Notes: a model not told the origin generated them from the sequence alone. Shown: positions 30,413 through 43,340, numbered from the stretch's first letter. The stretch: DNA of 64,000 nt from Xiphias gladius (GCF_016859285.1 NC_053415.1:18064501-18128500); one strand, 5' to 3'. Numbers and translations: made by a program.

Positions 30413-33400
30413 ACTTAATTGTAACCTGTATTGGAGAAAGGAAGCTTTCTGAAACACTGAAAGTTCTGACAAATTGTAATGGAAATAAGTTCATTACCCA
30501 ACACTTCATATCAAACAGTACTCATTGCATCTGCTGGTAAAAATAAAATGTGGGCAGGATTAAATGACATCTCATAATAATGAGCTGAGTTACAAAAAGC
30601 TATTCTTTTTTTCCCCACAATTTCATGGTTATATGATGGATCATGGTGTAGGTTTTGCCCTGATACCAACTGACCAGAAATTGGACTTTTCAGATACAGC
30701 TGTATTTACACTACAATCAGTTGAAACCCCTTGTTGTTTACACACAGGTGATTTCCATTTGACAAATGATTTGACTACTAAAACATATTGGCTGCACCAG
30801 CGGATATTTAGGTGTGTCCTATGAAAGGGGTGAATACTTATGCAAACATGTAATTTGTAATTTATACTTTGTTTAACTGAAAAACTTTTGCAGCTGCCGC
30901 TCTGCACCAGGGTTTTGCTACTGTTGCCCCACCCACGACTGCCCAAACCACTGCTGCGCCGCACAAAGACCCTGGCAGACCTGAAAGAGGAAACTATGTG
31001 GTCACCAACAGCAATGGTACTGCCTGTTTGTTGGCATCCATGGGCCTCCAGCTCAACATCACCTTCATTTCTTTGTCCCAGATGAAGGTACTTAAATACA
31101 CTCAACTGTCGTCCATATACTTTTTGAGCTACAAATATATCCACGCTCGCAGGTTTTAAATGCTAAATGTTGCATCCTATATTTACAGACTGTGCAGGAA
31201 GTTGTGAACCTTCAGCCCAATATGACAAAGAGCTCTGGATCATGTGAATCAGACAGCGCCTCCCTGCGGCTCACAACGGATGCAGAGAAAACTAACGTCA
31301 CCTTTACCTTCACCCTGGTAAGTTACTGCACCTGCTCTCTCTGCTTTGTACATCACAACCCTGTGAATAAAACCACGTGCCATTTATCCCCTTGCCTATT
31401 TGACGGGCAGTTTAATTTTGATCTTATTCTTCCTGGAACAGCCACTAGATGGCAGCTATAGCTTGAGGAAAACTGTCTGCTGACTACCATGTTGCTGACT
31501 TCTTTCTCCAGAATACTACGGCCAACAAGTACCATTTGAGTGAAGTGCTTCTGTCAGCAGCCTGGCCAGACATGAAAGGTGAGTGCACTTTACCTTCCAG
31601 TGTTCACGCAAGCTACCTTGTATCAGATTTAATAAGCATGTGTCCAACCTATCCTGTGATCTTAGTATAGTTTTCATATTTGAATGATGAACCATATGAT
31701 CATATGAATCAATGAACGAAAGGCTGCACAACATCTGTGCCTTAGTGAACTAATAGGAACATCATTTTAAACGTGCACTAGGTCCTAAACAGATGTGTGA
31801 GGCCTCATATACCTATTCTGTCTTGTGTGACCGTATGATGAACAGTGATTTGATTTTATATAGTAAAAGGGGCTATGTTTACAAGGTAGGCAGACAATAA
31901 ATATAACAGGAAGATTTGGTAATGCTTTATTGTACAGGTCTGTTATTTCCTAATAATTTCTTATAGATTTTCTGAAAAGAGCAATTTAGTGTGGTAGTAA
32001 TGACCGAAAAAATAGAGATAAAGTTCTGACACTGTTATTTTATTCAGTTCATTTCGTTGTGTTGAGTTTATTATTGACTTCCAGATGAATTTCCATGAAA
32101 GAAATAGCCCCATTTTTAACCCCAGTGAATATTTGTTATTCGTTCATTTATTGTACGAAACTTTATTCTTTATTTATTCTGAATTGTATGTTAGTATCAC
32201 TCTCTATTTATACCTATAATTAGGACCAAATTATATGGGTCTTTGCAGGGAACTTCTTTGGAGATTATTTGTAAATAAATTAGGATTTACGGACCCGTAA
32301 AATAAAGCATTATTGAAAATTACACTGTCACACCAAATTATACATTATTCACAATGTAGTGCTTAAAATCTGCACTGAATCGCCAGGAAAATAGGAACAC
32401 CTCTACGATATGATGTAATCTGAAACAACTTGCATGTAATAAATCATACCGTAATGAAATATTTGGTTTTTGTTTTGTTAGAGAGGCGTTGATTCAAATG
32501 CATTATCCTGAAAGGCATTCTAGTATTTCGTCCATGATGGAAAAAAAACATGCAGTAAAGGTCCCTATCAGACCAGGCAAGTTGTGATTGCATGTTATGC
32601 TCCACGAATCCACTAGGCCATGTAGCTGCATTGTGTATGATGATTTTATTTTATTTTTTTATATCTTTCACACTTAAAATGCGATTGAATAATTATTGTT
32701 GGGAATAGGCAGACTCAAGTCTAAGACACCAAAAAAGAATTCCATGGATATGTTTTGATTTTTGCCATCATGAAAAAGACAGCAACTAGGGATTCACCAA
32801 GACAGTTGAATGTTTTTTTCTTTCCCTGTTTGTTACAGGAGAATTTCTAATGGCACATTAAGTCACAAGTTAACTGGAAAACTAGTTGATCTGTAACTCT
32901 GGTGCTCTGACTCTTCCCTCCATCGTCAGTCTCTACATCTTGCAGCACTTGTCCTGTATTCTGTCTGTTACACTTTACAAACTTAGGGCATCTTTTAAGT
33001 AACGTAAACTATGCATCTTAAGGGCTCATTAGCTAGAGCGTTGTTCGGCTGTGTTTTCTTTTAATTTAGTACCACTCAAGTGTAACGCTGCTGCTGCTGC
33101 AGTATTAACAGTTGCCATCAGTGGTGACACGATTGATGCCGTACACTTGGATAGAGGTGGCAGGGAATTCAGTCCTCTATTCAGGAAAACCCCTGGTCTT
33201 TTCCTATTGGAAGTTGGAGTACCTTCCATAATGAGACACATTTCCATATGTGGGCAATTAGTATTTACTAGAGGGATTTAATTCAAATGATTAACATTCA
33301 ATTGATTGGTTGGATCACTCAGGCTTAGTGAATACCAAATGATAGGGAGCTGTAAAGGACTCCTGGCCTCCACCCACACCTTCCCCAACCCTGCTGTTAG

Positions 33401-34154
33401 ACCAGGAGGCAGGGGACAGACAGAAATGAATAAATTAGACCTCAGCCAAATTCTTCGGAAATGTAAACAAAGTTTTTGCTGATCAGTTGTGGTTTTATGT
33501 GATGGGTGGGGTCAGGTAGCCTCCCAGAATCACATTTAATTTGATAAATTGATGTATATTCAAGATGAGTCATCAACAATAAGGGACACGGGATAAGAAC
33601 TTGGAAAATGTATTTCTTTTATTTCACTGTGTCTTAAATCCTTTTTTCCTTTCAGATGAATCTGTCTTCATATTAAAAACCAGACTCCCCTCTCATGTCT
33701 TTTCACTCCCTGTTCTGTCCTCTGCCATAGACGCCTTCTCAGCCCATAACAACAGTCTGGACTACCTGCGTGGCACCCTGGGATACTCATACATGTGCCG
33801 AGAAGAGCAAACCCTGAATGTGGCCCAGAACTTGTCCATCAACACCTTCCAGGTGCAGGTGCAGCCCTTCGGTCTGACCGGAAATCAGTTTGGAGCAGGT
33901 AAACACTTTTGACATGAACAACATTAGATTTTCTTATGGCCAAGTAAAATGTGAGAAAATGAATCTACTGCTTCCTTGCTCTAACGTGTCCTTCCTCACA
34001 TGTCTCACTCTCAGCTGAGGAATGCCAGTTGGATGAAGATGACATGTTGATCCCCATCGTAGTTGGAGCAGCTTTAGCTGGTCTTGTCCTGATTGTGCTC
34101 TTGGCCTACCTCATTGGCAGGAAGAGGAGCCATGCTGGCTACCAAACCATCTGA
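29684..34154 (+). CDS. lamp1: Lysosome-associated membrane protein 1, single luminal domain form
   Basis: Heavily glycosylated lysosomal membrane protein. Exons 29684-29744, 30894-31087, 31189-31317, 31512-31578, 33731-33898, 34015-34154 join in phase to 252 aa; human LAMP1 is 417. Order: signal peptide about 1-20 (LGLTLQLIL core); a short Thr/Pro-rich stretch about 28-50; one LAMP domain (GTACLLASMGLQLN to NQFGAGEEC-type end) with the four expected cysteines C65, C104, C173 and C210; a membrane helix about 218-240; and the 11-residue tail RKRSHAGYQTI, whose GYQTI is the lysosomal sorting signal. At least seven N-glycosylation sequons. The tail and helix are those of LAMP1, while the first luminal domain of mammalian LAMP1/2 is missing: exon 1 (signal) joins directly to the hinge plus second domain, and no domain-1 exon was found in the 1.1 kb intron. 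The neighbour grtp1 supports identity. CD68-like is less likely. Confidence 0.9.
30303..30411. repeat. (TCTA)n and (TA)n microsatellite in lamp1 intron 1
   Basis: TATC/TCTA units at about 30303-30362 run into about 25 TA units. The left part contains the palindrome 'tatatctatatatagatcta'. It lies between lamp1 exons 1 and 2. Confidence 0.9.
30560..30862 (+). repeat. Probable repeat-derived segment in lamp1 intron 1
   Basis: It ends in '...gaaaggggtgaatacttatgcaaacatgtaatttgtaatttatac', wording I have seen as a recurrent element end in fish genomes. An open frame of 86 codons crosses it but has no family match, no splice logic with lamp1 and repeat-like composition. I treat it as non-coding. 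Confidence 0.4.
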
Positions 34155-36150
34155 GATGTCTTGTCGCTCTCCTGTCCCCCGGGGCCAGAACCCCACCCAT
34201 GAATTTAACCACTGTTTAATGAGACTAAACACTCTACCTTGTGCCCCTCTGTCCCTCCATCTCTCTGTGTACCGTTCCTTGCCCTTATCACTAACACGAG
34301 TCATTATCACGTTGTGACGTTGCTATGCGCTTTCTGAACTGACCCGCTCTTTCATTAAAAAAAGGGACTTTGTTTAGAGATTGTGTTGAACTCTTTAGTG
34401 GTACCATGTAAAGCAGGGGATGTTGATCAGAGGGTCCACGACAGTCCTCAAGTTGTATTGTACTATTTATGATTTCTGTGGAAGGAATTTTGAGGGATTG
34501 TGGGATTTGAGGGAATTGCTACTGTAGCTTTTTTGGGTGACCTTTTGTAGTGGTCTCGCCCTAAATAAGGTTTGCTAATATGAAGGGAATATTTCTTGCT
34601 GTTTAACTTGATCTACTTCAGACAGTAAAGATATGACTTTTTTTTTTAAATTGCAACTCTACATTTAGCCGAAGTATGCAGATTTTAGGGAACTTGCAAA
34701 AAACATAGTATCCTAATCCTGAAAAGGACGTGAGGAGACTCCTTAGTAGTTGTGTTACATTTAGGGATTCATTTTGTCCATTGGGATTAGTCGTGAAATG
34801 CTTGTCTTTCTTTCTGAGAGGTACTCAACACATTTTGTATGGAGACTGTAGATGCAGCTGTCAGCTTTATAGGACTTGGAGGCAATTTTAACTTTTTTTT
34901 TTTTTCGTTTCACTTAAAGGAGTACTTTAGCATCTTTGGGAAGTAGGCTCATTTGCATTCTTGCAGAGAATTAGATGAGAAGTTTGATATCACTCTTATA
35001 TTTCCTAAATATCAAGCTACGTCAAGGAGATGGTTAGCTTAGCTCTGCATAAAGACTGGAAACAAGGGGACACAGCTACCCTGGCACTGTCCAAAGGCCA
35101 AAAAAAAATCTGCCTACTACAACCTCCAAAGTTCACTAACGAACACACTGTATCTGGTCTAAACAAAAGCTGAAGAGTAAAACTGAGTTGTGGTTGTTGA
35201 TTCTAGCCAAGACTGTTTCTTGGCCGGGAGCTGGCCAGGCTCATAACCTCATGCAAAACAACATTTATCTGTTTTACCCTTCGCTTTTTGTAGAGATAAA
35301 AAAACAAAACAAGATATAACGTGTTAAGTGGTGAGTTTTAGAGGTGCTGGTAGGTGGATTCTGTTACATTTGGACAGAGCCAGGTTTGCTTTCTCCCCTT
35401 GCTTCCATTCTTTATGCTGAGCTAAACTAACCAGTCTTTTGGCTGCAGCTTCATACTCACTGTACAGACATGGCAATGGCTTTGATCTTCTCATCTAACT
35501 CGGCACAAAAGCAAATTACTTGTAGATCCCAAAGTGATGACAGCCTCTATTTAGGATTCTGCTGTTACAAAATAGACACACACCGGGATTTGCTATAAAA
35601 AAAAATCTATAAAAAGTGCTGTTGGCTTAGTGCATGAAAAAGCTCAGGACATCACTGTATGAACGTAATAATGTTGCTTTATTTAAGCCCGCTGGGTGGT
35701 TTTGTTTGTTTGTTTTTCCTGATTTTGGGCCCACTTGGGATTTGGTTGCTGAAGGGATAGAAGTTGCACTAAAGTCCTGAGAAACAGCCTCATGTAATGA
35801 TTAAAATGGCCAAAATGCTCTGGTCGGTGTTTATCAGTGCCTTTCCAGCTGTAACATGGATGGGATTAAAGTTAAGCCAATATTCACAGAGGTAATCACT
35901 CCCACTCACTGACACTGTGTGCTGCCATGTATGGGACATTTTCTTTGTGTCTCACATAGCCTTCATGTACTGTTATTACCCTTAATATGCATTGTTTGAT
36001 GTAATAGGAGGAAGTACAGTTATTTATGTTTTTTATTTTTTTCTTTTCTCCCTCATCTAAATATCCGTGTAGTGATTTAATAAGGTTTTAATGGATTTGT
36101 TTGAACTGTTTTCTAAAGGAGAGGTCAATAAAAGTGAAAGAACAAGGCTG
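34155..36150 (+). other. lamp1: 3' UTR of lamp1
   Basis: It runs from the stop codon to the AATAAA at 36127-36132, with an earlier possible signal ATTAAA at about 34354. A copy of repeat family C (34912-35545) lies inside, so long transcripts would carry it. No other exon seen. Confidence 0.55.
34912..35545. repeat. Repeat family C copy within the lamp1 3' UTR
   Basis: It shares with 24625-25040 the opening 'ggagtactttagcatctttggga' in rough form, 'gttagcttagctctgcataaagactggaaaca', 'ctgtccaaagg', 'atgctgagctaaactaacca', and the ending 'cttctcatctaactcgg'. This copy is longer, with a middle section missing from the other. Its position may place it in mature lamp1 mRNA. Confidence 0.8.
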
Positions 36151-37365
36151 GTGGACTTTTTTGTTTTGCCTTCCTACAGTTAATCAGCTGTCAAACCTGT
36201 TTCTGGTTAGTCATGGTTGTTTGGACTCCGTAGAAGTGGCGGTACATTATTTGAGAATAATTGTGGTATTGAGTAGGGGACATGCATTATGCCAATACAT
36301 TTTGTTTTTTCATGTAAAAAAGATGAAATTACAAAATTGTATATAAAATCAGGACAAATAACTTTTTTTTTTTTTACAACGGTTAACGGTTTTCAGTCTT
36401 ACAGGTTTTATATCCATAGGGCCATAGCCCTATGGACAGGAACCCGAACTACCGTTTTGTCACATCTGCAGTACCTGGCTCATACATGTTTTGTTTTGTT
36501 TAGTTTTTTTTTTCCTCTGCAACGGTCTGCCTTTAAATGCAGGGTCCAAAGATGTTTGGCAAACATGTTTGATAGTCACAACAGTTGTCAGGCACCTTGG
36601 AGCCTGTTACATGAATCATGTTTACTAAAGTATCTGAATAAAACCAGGAGGAGGTCTGTTTACATCAGTCCATGTTTTTGATTTGCATGGGTGGTTCCAG
36701 AGGGGTCCCCTCCTGCTGCCCCCCCCTACTAAAGTCAGAAGGTAATGGGTGGTTGGCTTATTAGTATCTCGGATTGATCACTGGTTACAGGGCCGGGGTC
36801 CCTGTACCAGATCCTCTGTATGAGTTTGCTATCAATCATATGCTGAAAAGAGACCCAAAAGGACCAAAGAGCCATAATAATAAAGACATCATGTTTTTTT
36901 TTTGGTTTCTTTTTTTTTTTACTCGTTTGTGTCCAGGGGCCCAAAGTCTCACAATCCGTCCATGGCTGTAAGGTATTTAAACCTACCCCAGTGGATCTGA
37001 GGTGGTAAAAGGTTTTAGAGAGCAAAGGAATGAAAGTACCTTCCTCTTGAAAAGGCCTCCAGTTCTCTGTTTCCCAACTGGGACAATAGAGCTTAACAAG
37101 CCTTTCGTCCGAGCTCAGAAACCAACAGCTTGATTTTCTGTGACTGATACATTATTTACACAGTTCAGTCGATTTCAGTCCCTGAATAACCTGTCATGTA
37201 AGGCTAAAATGACCACTTCCTCTAACCTTTGTTTGGCAGATGCATTTTTGAGGCCAGTTAAATCAGGAAACAGATTAGGGTAATTGTTGGGTTTCTATTG
37301 ACAATAAGAAGTGAAACACCAGGTTCTGTAAATGTTGACAGAACCACACCAAGTTCTAAACATCC
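36135..37365. other. Short intergenic region between convergent lamp1 and grtp1
   Basis: No exon recognised. It contains T-rich tracts (36363-36375, 36893-36920) and unremarkable A/T-rich DNA. Both flanking genes end toward it. Confidence 0.5.
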
Positions 37366-37375
37366 AGTTTTACTT

Positions 37376-37381
37376 TTTATT
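37376..37381 (-). terminator. grtp1: Poly(A) signal AATAAA of grtp1
   Basis: AATAAA on the minus strand about 410 bases beyond the grtp1 stop codon. It gives a short and plausible 3' UTR (37365-37788). Confidence 0.55.
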
Positions 37382-37788
37382 GTGAAATAGACGATTAAAG
37401 CAGTACAGTTGATTTTGTGTTCCTGTGCAATTCCCTTCTTCCATAGGACACTTGATCAAAGACACAAATAAACCAGAATTTACACCGTCACAACTGTTGT
37501 TCTCCACTGTAACAAAACAAATACACTGTATCAGTACTATGACAGATTTAAATACTTTAAAAAAAGCGTGAGACGCGAGGATCTTGAAGTATCTATAGCA
37601 GCAAAAATATTCAGAAGACGTAGGGACCCTCAGCAAAAGACAAGGTTATAAAATCTTGACATCAGTTGAGAAGCTTCAGCACATCCTTCAGATATTCAGT
37701 CTACTGGATTAAGAGTTTCATATATCTAAAGCCGCCAGTATGTCCATTTAGTAATAGTGGTAAATGGGGAGGAACGGTGGATCCAAAA

Positions 37789-40700
37789 CTACGGCTGTCT
37801 AGATTCTTCCTCCAGGATCCGCTGCCTGCATTTCTCTCTCAGTTTATCAATAGTTGCCATAGAGAGACTCCCAGGTTCTGTAAAGATTTTCTGTAGAAAG
37901 ATTTTCTGTCAACAAATGGATGAGGGTTGAAGAGGAGTATGGAAACACAAGCTGTGTTTACATGGAGCCTTTAATTTCCGCAAACAAATCAAACAATCAA
38001 TAGTATGTCATGTAAACGCTTCAACTGGAATAAACCCTGGTTATATGCAACATTTGTCACGTTACCACAATGTCTGATCAGTATTTTTGGAATATATATA
38101 TATTGTCCTCTGCACAAGGTCACTCACTAAATGTCAAGTCAGAAATGTTTCCTTGAGCTGATTTACCAACCTCTCTTCCGTTGTTTGTCATTTAGGAGTA
38201 TTTCCTACCAATTTTCCTGAGTGGAGAATCTTTCCCAGGTTGATCATATTGAAATAGGTCATGTTTACTAGTGTTTGGGAGATAAATTAAAGGCTCATCT
38301 TTTTAAAAAAGGTGCAGCAGTGAACCACTAAAAATACAAAGGACTTTAGAGCTGTCATCATCTAGTTACTTTATTGATTAGTCCATCAACAGAAAACTAA
38401 TCTGCAACAAGTTGCGATAATCGATTAACCATTTAATTAATTTTTGAAGAAAAAAATGCCATAAATTTGTTGATTCCAGCCTCACAACTGTGAAGACTCC
38501 TTGCTTTTCTTTGTCTGACGATGATAGTAAGGTGAAAATATTTGGGTTGAGAACATTTATTTGGAGAAATCAAGACATTTTGAAGGTGTTATCTTGGAAT
38601 CCAGAAACTTGATATTTTTCACTATTTTCTGACATTTTACACACCCAGTGTTCAATCAACAAAATATTCAGCAGATTAATCAAAATAAAATAAGCTGTTA
38701 ACTGCGGCCCTAAAGCACTTAATGTGGGTCAATTTGTTTTGCAAATTTTTGTCACCATTCCAAAGCTGGAGTTGGTGTTAGAACTGTTCTGAATTGTGAA
38801 GCGAGTAAACAAGAAAATCCATCATTTTAATGGAAATAGTTAGTTGGATAGATTTCATTTTAAAGGAAAAAGATGGCCCCCGTAACAACAGCCTGTGTTT
38901 CCTCATTAGTTTCTCTGGCTGTCCTTGATCATCTCACCTGCATGAAGGTGTGGCATTCCAGAGTAAATGATCCGCAGGTGATCTGTTTGAAACACTCGCA
39001 CACATCGGGCAAAGAGCGAGCTCTCAAGATCTCAGGTTGGTGGTGAATGATGAGCGTCAGAGCAACACGGAAAAGAACCTTGGAGCCTTCGTAAAAAAGA
39101 CAATCCCAGATTCGCAGAACTGTCTGCAAGTACAAGAGACGAGGAAGATGTCTGTAAAATGATGTGCTTCAACATCACTGTCAAATCCTCTTTTGTCTGT
39201 ACCATTAAACACCAACTTTTTCCTCACCTCAATTGGGAGTATGTCAATGTAGAGGCAGATGAACCAGCGCGACACAACCAGGGTCCATATGCCGGGATAC
39301 TGGGCCATGAGCTGACCTACTGCAGGGGCTTTAGCCTTGACCAGATCCCCAAGAACCTCCTGGTCAGTCTTCAGCCCCAACATGGCTGGGCTGTAGTAAT
39401 CTACAATATCCCACGCTTAGATGAGCTCACATTGATTTTCCTCTGAGTGCAGGAGTGATACGTGTTACTTGCTATTTAAACATATCTCTTAGATCAGATC
39501 TAAATGTTTCAGATTTTTTTAAAATCTTAAATTCTTGGGAGAATGTTCTATGTGCAGTGCCACAAGGCTCAAACCCTAGGTCCACTAGTCTTCAGTCTTT
39601 TAAATGACGACTAGGGATCATCATGAGCAAGCACTATTAATGTGTATTATTATGCAGATGACACACAACGCCATATAGTCTTTATCACAAATACTTTGGC
39701 TGCCTTAATTACCTTAAAAATCCATTTCTAACATCAGTTACACCAAACTCCACGTGGGTCATAATGAAACACAGACAGTTGTTGGTTCAAAGTAGAGAAA
39801 AACAGCACATTACAGGCAAATAAATTTGGATGATATCACTGATCTTACTTTCAGCTGGATGTAAGGAATACAGCTGAAGCAGCATTTTCTCTCTCTCGCT
39901 CTCTCTCTGTCTCTCTCATAAAGATAAGATCATGTCTTTCTTCCCTTTATAAAAAAATGAAAATATGCAGACCTTTGTTGCAGGGAGGCTTAACTACTGT
40001 AGCACATTGCTCACAGGTCTGTCCCAAAAAGATGAACTTGTTGAAAAATGTTGTGCCCATTCACACCTGTTCTGTAGAAGTCCCCTCACGTCTCCCAACT
40101 CATTTCAATTAATCCAGTTAATTTAAGAATAGATTTTAAGATCTTTAAAACGCTTTTATATTTATACCGAACCTGCCTTCACACACTTTATGCTGCTAAA
40201 TTATGTCCCTGTGTGTGTGAGGGGGAAAAAAAAAGAAGCAAAACACACTCAACCTGGGAGTATTCCGCCCAACAACGCATCCATGAGCCAGAAGGATTTC
40301 TCTTCGTCCTTGGTGATGATGATGAGGTAGCCTGCAATGAAGTTCATGCCCTGGAATAAAAAGAGACAGAGACGATGTAGCTGTGTGTTGGCCCTAGGAC
40401 ATACTGTAGGACACTGATGTTACACACAAAAATACACATTCAGTAGATGGATTTGTTTTGTGAGAAACTCTACAACGAGAACATATGTCCAGGTTGTCAA
40501 AATAGTTGTGATGACATACTCAAATAACAGCTACTTGTATACCAGTCATTTTTATAACGAGTAACCCCAATTATTCAAACTACCTTTTTTCAATCCAAAG
40601 TGGGAGTTCTCAGGTTGTATCTTTAGCAAGAAGCTTTGACTACAGAATACCTCAAAATATGACTTTGTCTTTAACTTGATTCCATTTGCTGTACGGGGAA

Positions 40701-42097
40701 CTGACAGGGTAAGTGAATTTAGCATACAAAGGTATGAAAGCCACATTTGGAGAAAACGCTACACACCTATTTTAGTGATTAAGCAACTAGCCAGTCCTGT
40801 TCTTTAGGTAAACTGACATTATTTTGTGAGACAGGGGAGTCCGCTCGTCCGTGGCAGTTTGTCTCACCTGACAGTACCCCACTGCCTTATTATGGTTTCC
40901 ATAGGCCAGCAGCACATTGTTCAGAGCCCCTTGCAAGCTTGGCTCGGCCTTTTCAGCTTTGCTCTGGAAGAGGACGTTGTCAGGAAAAGTCCTGTGCATA
41001 TCTGCCAAAAAAAAAAAAAGAGAATTATATTTGCTAATTTAATCTGAGTTGATAGAAGTTGCGGTGTGCATTGTTTTTTGATGAGAGGGTCGTAGGAAGG
41101 GTGGAAAGACAGTTTTGTCTCACCTGTATGAATGGTTTCCTTCAGCTTGGTGTCATGCTCCATGGCCAGCAGGGACTGGTAATAACCCTGGTTACTCTCC
41201 AGTCGCTCCTGGGCACCGCTAGCTGCCATCCAGATCCTGGCACGGTGCTCATTAGGCACGCCTTTGCGCACGTAACGCTTCACTTCCAAAACAGGTTTTT
41301 AGAGTCACATCACAAGACCACGGAGCACCAAAATAAAACTGTGTTTGGATATGTGTGTTCTGTACCTGTCAAATTCTTTTCTACACAAGGTTTCTCTTGA
41401 AGGAGCCTGGACCACCTCACAGACCTTCTGTTGAGGACAGCTACATACTCATTCATCATCTCCTTGTAGGATTCAAAATCATGATGTCGCTCAAAGCCAT
41501 AGGGGTCAATCCTGCAGGGGCAAATCCACACAGTCCGGTACCATGCACATATGAATGCATAAAGCCGTGAAGAAAGAACTGACATCGGGGCAACTTTTCT
41601 CCCCAGCCTCCTTTTTCTATTCTTTTCCCTGATGACAGACACTTACAACAGCCTCCACAGGGTAGGGTTTCTACAGCGGGGAGATCAGATGCCCAAGATG
41701 GATGACAAGTAAGGCTTGAATTACTTTCAAGTGTGATTGGGAGCAAGGAGCAAAATTCAAGCTCGAAAATAACCTAGAAAAGGTCATGTCTTTTCCACAA
41801 AACAACACTAAGCTATGATATTTCTGATAAGCCTGCTGGAGGCTTTACAAGTTTGTTAAGTTAAAAAAAATTAAGTACAAATAGAAAAGGCTTGATGAAG
41901 AAAAGAGAGTGATGTAAATAACTGGTAGCCGGGAAGGAGGCATCAAAAATATACATCTAATAGCCATCTAAAAACTCAGTAAAAGAAGGATGACGCATGC
42001 AGTCAGAGAGAAAACCACATCAGAATACAGCTTACCTTTCACTGCCATTACTACATGTTAGAGGCTGAGCAGCACTTCCTTTGATTTCCTTCTCCAT
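37789..42097 (-). CDS. grtp1: Growth hormone-regulated TBC domain protein 1 (Rab GTPase-activating protein)
   Basis: TBC-domain protein expected to speed GTP hydrolysis by a Rab. Exons (minus): 42097-42036, 41511-41366, 41282-41124, 41001-40868, 40350-40254, 39400-39228, 39123-38938, 37890-37789; in phase, 352 aa (human 336). The N-terminus MEKEIKGSAA is followed by RIDPYGFERHHDFESY, a GRTP1 hallmark. The TBC domain runs from about residue 70 (VKRYVRKGVPNEHRARIW) to about 290. Both catalytic fingers are present: the arginine in IxxDxxR (D123, R126; DMHRTFPDNV) and the glutamine in YxQ (Y165, Q167; VGYCQGMNFIAGY). SRWFICLYIDILPIE and TVLRIWDCLFYEGSK also match. The C-terminus KIFTEPGSLSMATI ends in a short charged tail. 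The exon 5 donor is the weak gttgag. A LINE remnant sits in intron 5. Adjacent to lamp1 as in human 13q34. Confidence 0.95.
38350..38712. repeat. Repeat family A copy in grtp1 intron 7
   Basis: It contains 'tgataatcgattaacc'-type ends, 'aaaaaaatgccataaatttgttgattccagcctcacaactgtgaagactc' in shortened form, 'ttatcttggaatccagaaacttgat' and 'tcagcagattaatcaaaat', ending 'aactgcggccctaaa'. Order matches the 48.4 kb copy. Confidence 0.75.
39545..40180 (+). mobile_element. Fragment of a non-LTR retrotransposon reverse transcriptase (LINE remnant)
   Basis: Broken frames on the plus strand still show reverse-transcriptase signatures: 'gtgccacaaggctcaaaccctaggt' (VPQGSxLGP, split here), 'tattatgcagatgacaca' (YYADDT, the catalytic box), and downstream RLNYCSTLLTGLSQK, found in the C-terminal part of teleost LINEs of the L2/Rex type. 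Frames are interrupted, so it is dead. It lies antisense in grtp1 intron 5. Confidence 0.6.
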
Positions 42098-43104
42098 CGT
42101 GTGTCACGCGCTGCAGGTCCAGAAGTCCACCAAGGCCAGGAAACACCAGCACCGTCGACGTTATTTAATTTCTATCACTAGGAGATAAACTGGCTGCTGT
42201 CAAGGTAAGTAACTAAGCGATCTGAGTTTCAAAAGTCTCACCTTACAGCACTCACTGAGAGGAGGGGCCAGCTTAAGAAACACCCAGGTAACATCCACAG
42301 GAACGTGCTTTATTTGCATGCAAAACAACTGGAGGACGAGACACAGTAACGCTTGTCCTCTTGCATATCACCCGTCCATGAAGATGAATAGGGGTAGTAA
42401 GGGTAGCAATAGCAAGAGTACCGGTAGTAAGGGTAACAGTAGTATCTACAGCAGCTATTTCACCATTTTATTCAAATAAACCTCTTGCAGATGGTAAAAT
42501 ATTATTTCCTAGCCAGGGCTGGACCCAAGATTTTAGAAATACTAGTCATGAGTTAAAATTCCTCCACTGCAACCCCCTCCCCTATAAGAAATTTTTAACT
42601 GACTTCTAACTATTTAAATATGTTTTCTCTAAATTTCACATCCCCAAGCTGTCTTCGTGCTACCAGAAATATTATTATCATGGGGAAAGATTTAAGCCTT
42701 TTCTTATTTTTGTTTAAATTTATCTGAAGTCGATACAAGTAACACTTTACTGTTTTGGTTCGCTCTCACAGCTCTCATCAGCGTCGTTTTTTTTTTTTTG
42801 GTCACAGCAGGCAGCTGTGTTTTCAGCCAAAAGCTCTGATAAGCCCACATTACCCCACCAGCCCAGCTCCAAACAGCACACAGGCACAGTTGACGACTGG
42901 TTGGTGAGCACAGTGGAGCGTTTCGCTGCTAAAGGGCCAGATATTTCCCCCAGGAGTTGATAAAGGAGTTGATTAAAGCAGAGCTATGAAGAGTGAATAC
43001 TCCACTTAAATCTATCAGGCGGTCAGAAACACGACTACATCTAATGATCGTGTCGCTCTGTATCAGCTCCATGTGGAAATAAGCAGCTGTTTGCTAAAAA
43101 GTTC

Positions 43105-43340
43105 ACCGTATCAATTTAAAGAGTAACTTAACACCAGGCTGAAAAGCAGTGTTTTGCTGCCCTCTCTGGCTGAAAGCTTCAGGCCTTAGCCACACCCTGC
43201 ACTGATGAGTGTGGTCAGGCTATGTGCCGCCTGTAACCACACCCAACAACGAAAGGACACACGACCATCACTGAGGGAAGATGAGAGGTTCCACCACTAG
43301 AGGTCAGCGCAAACAAGATTTTCAGAGGGGGCTTGGTTAC
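43105..43340. repeat. Dispersed repeat ('tgctgccctctctggctgaaagcttcag' type)
   Basis: The sequence 'accaggctgaaaagcagtgttttgctgccctctctgg' in parts, then 'gcactgatgagtgtggtcagg' and 'gtaaccacacccaac', belongs to a dispersed teleost repeat that I recognise but cannot name. No protein content. Confidence 0.5.

Noticed and set aside
30564..30824. 86-codon open frame in lamp1 intron 1 as the missing first LAMP domain
   Set aside because: It lacks the cysteine spacing and sequons of a LAMP domain, has no splice logic and ends in recurrent-element wording.
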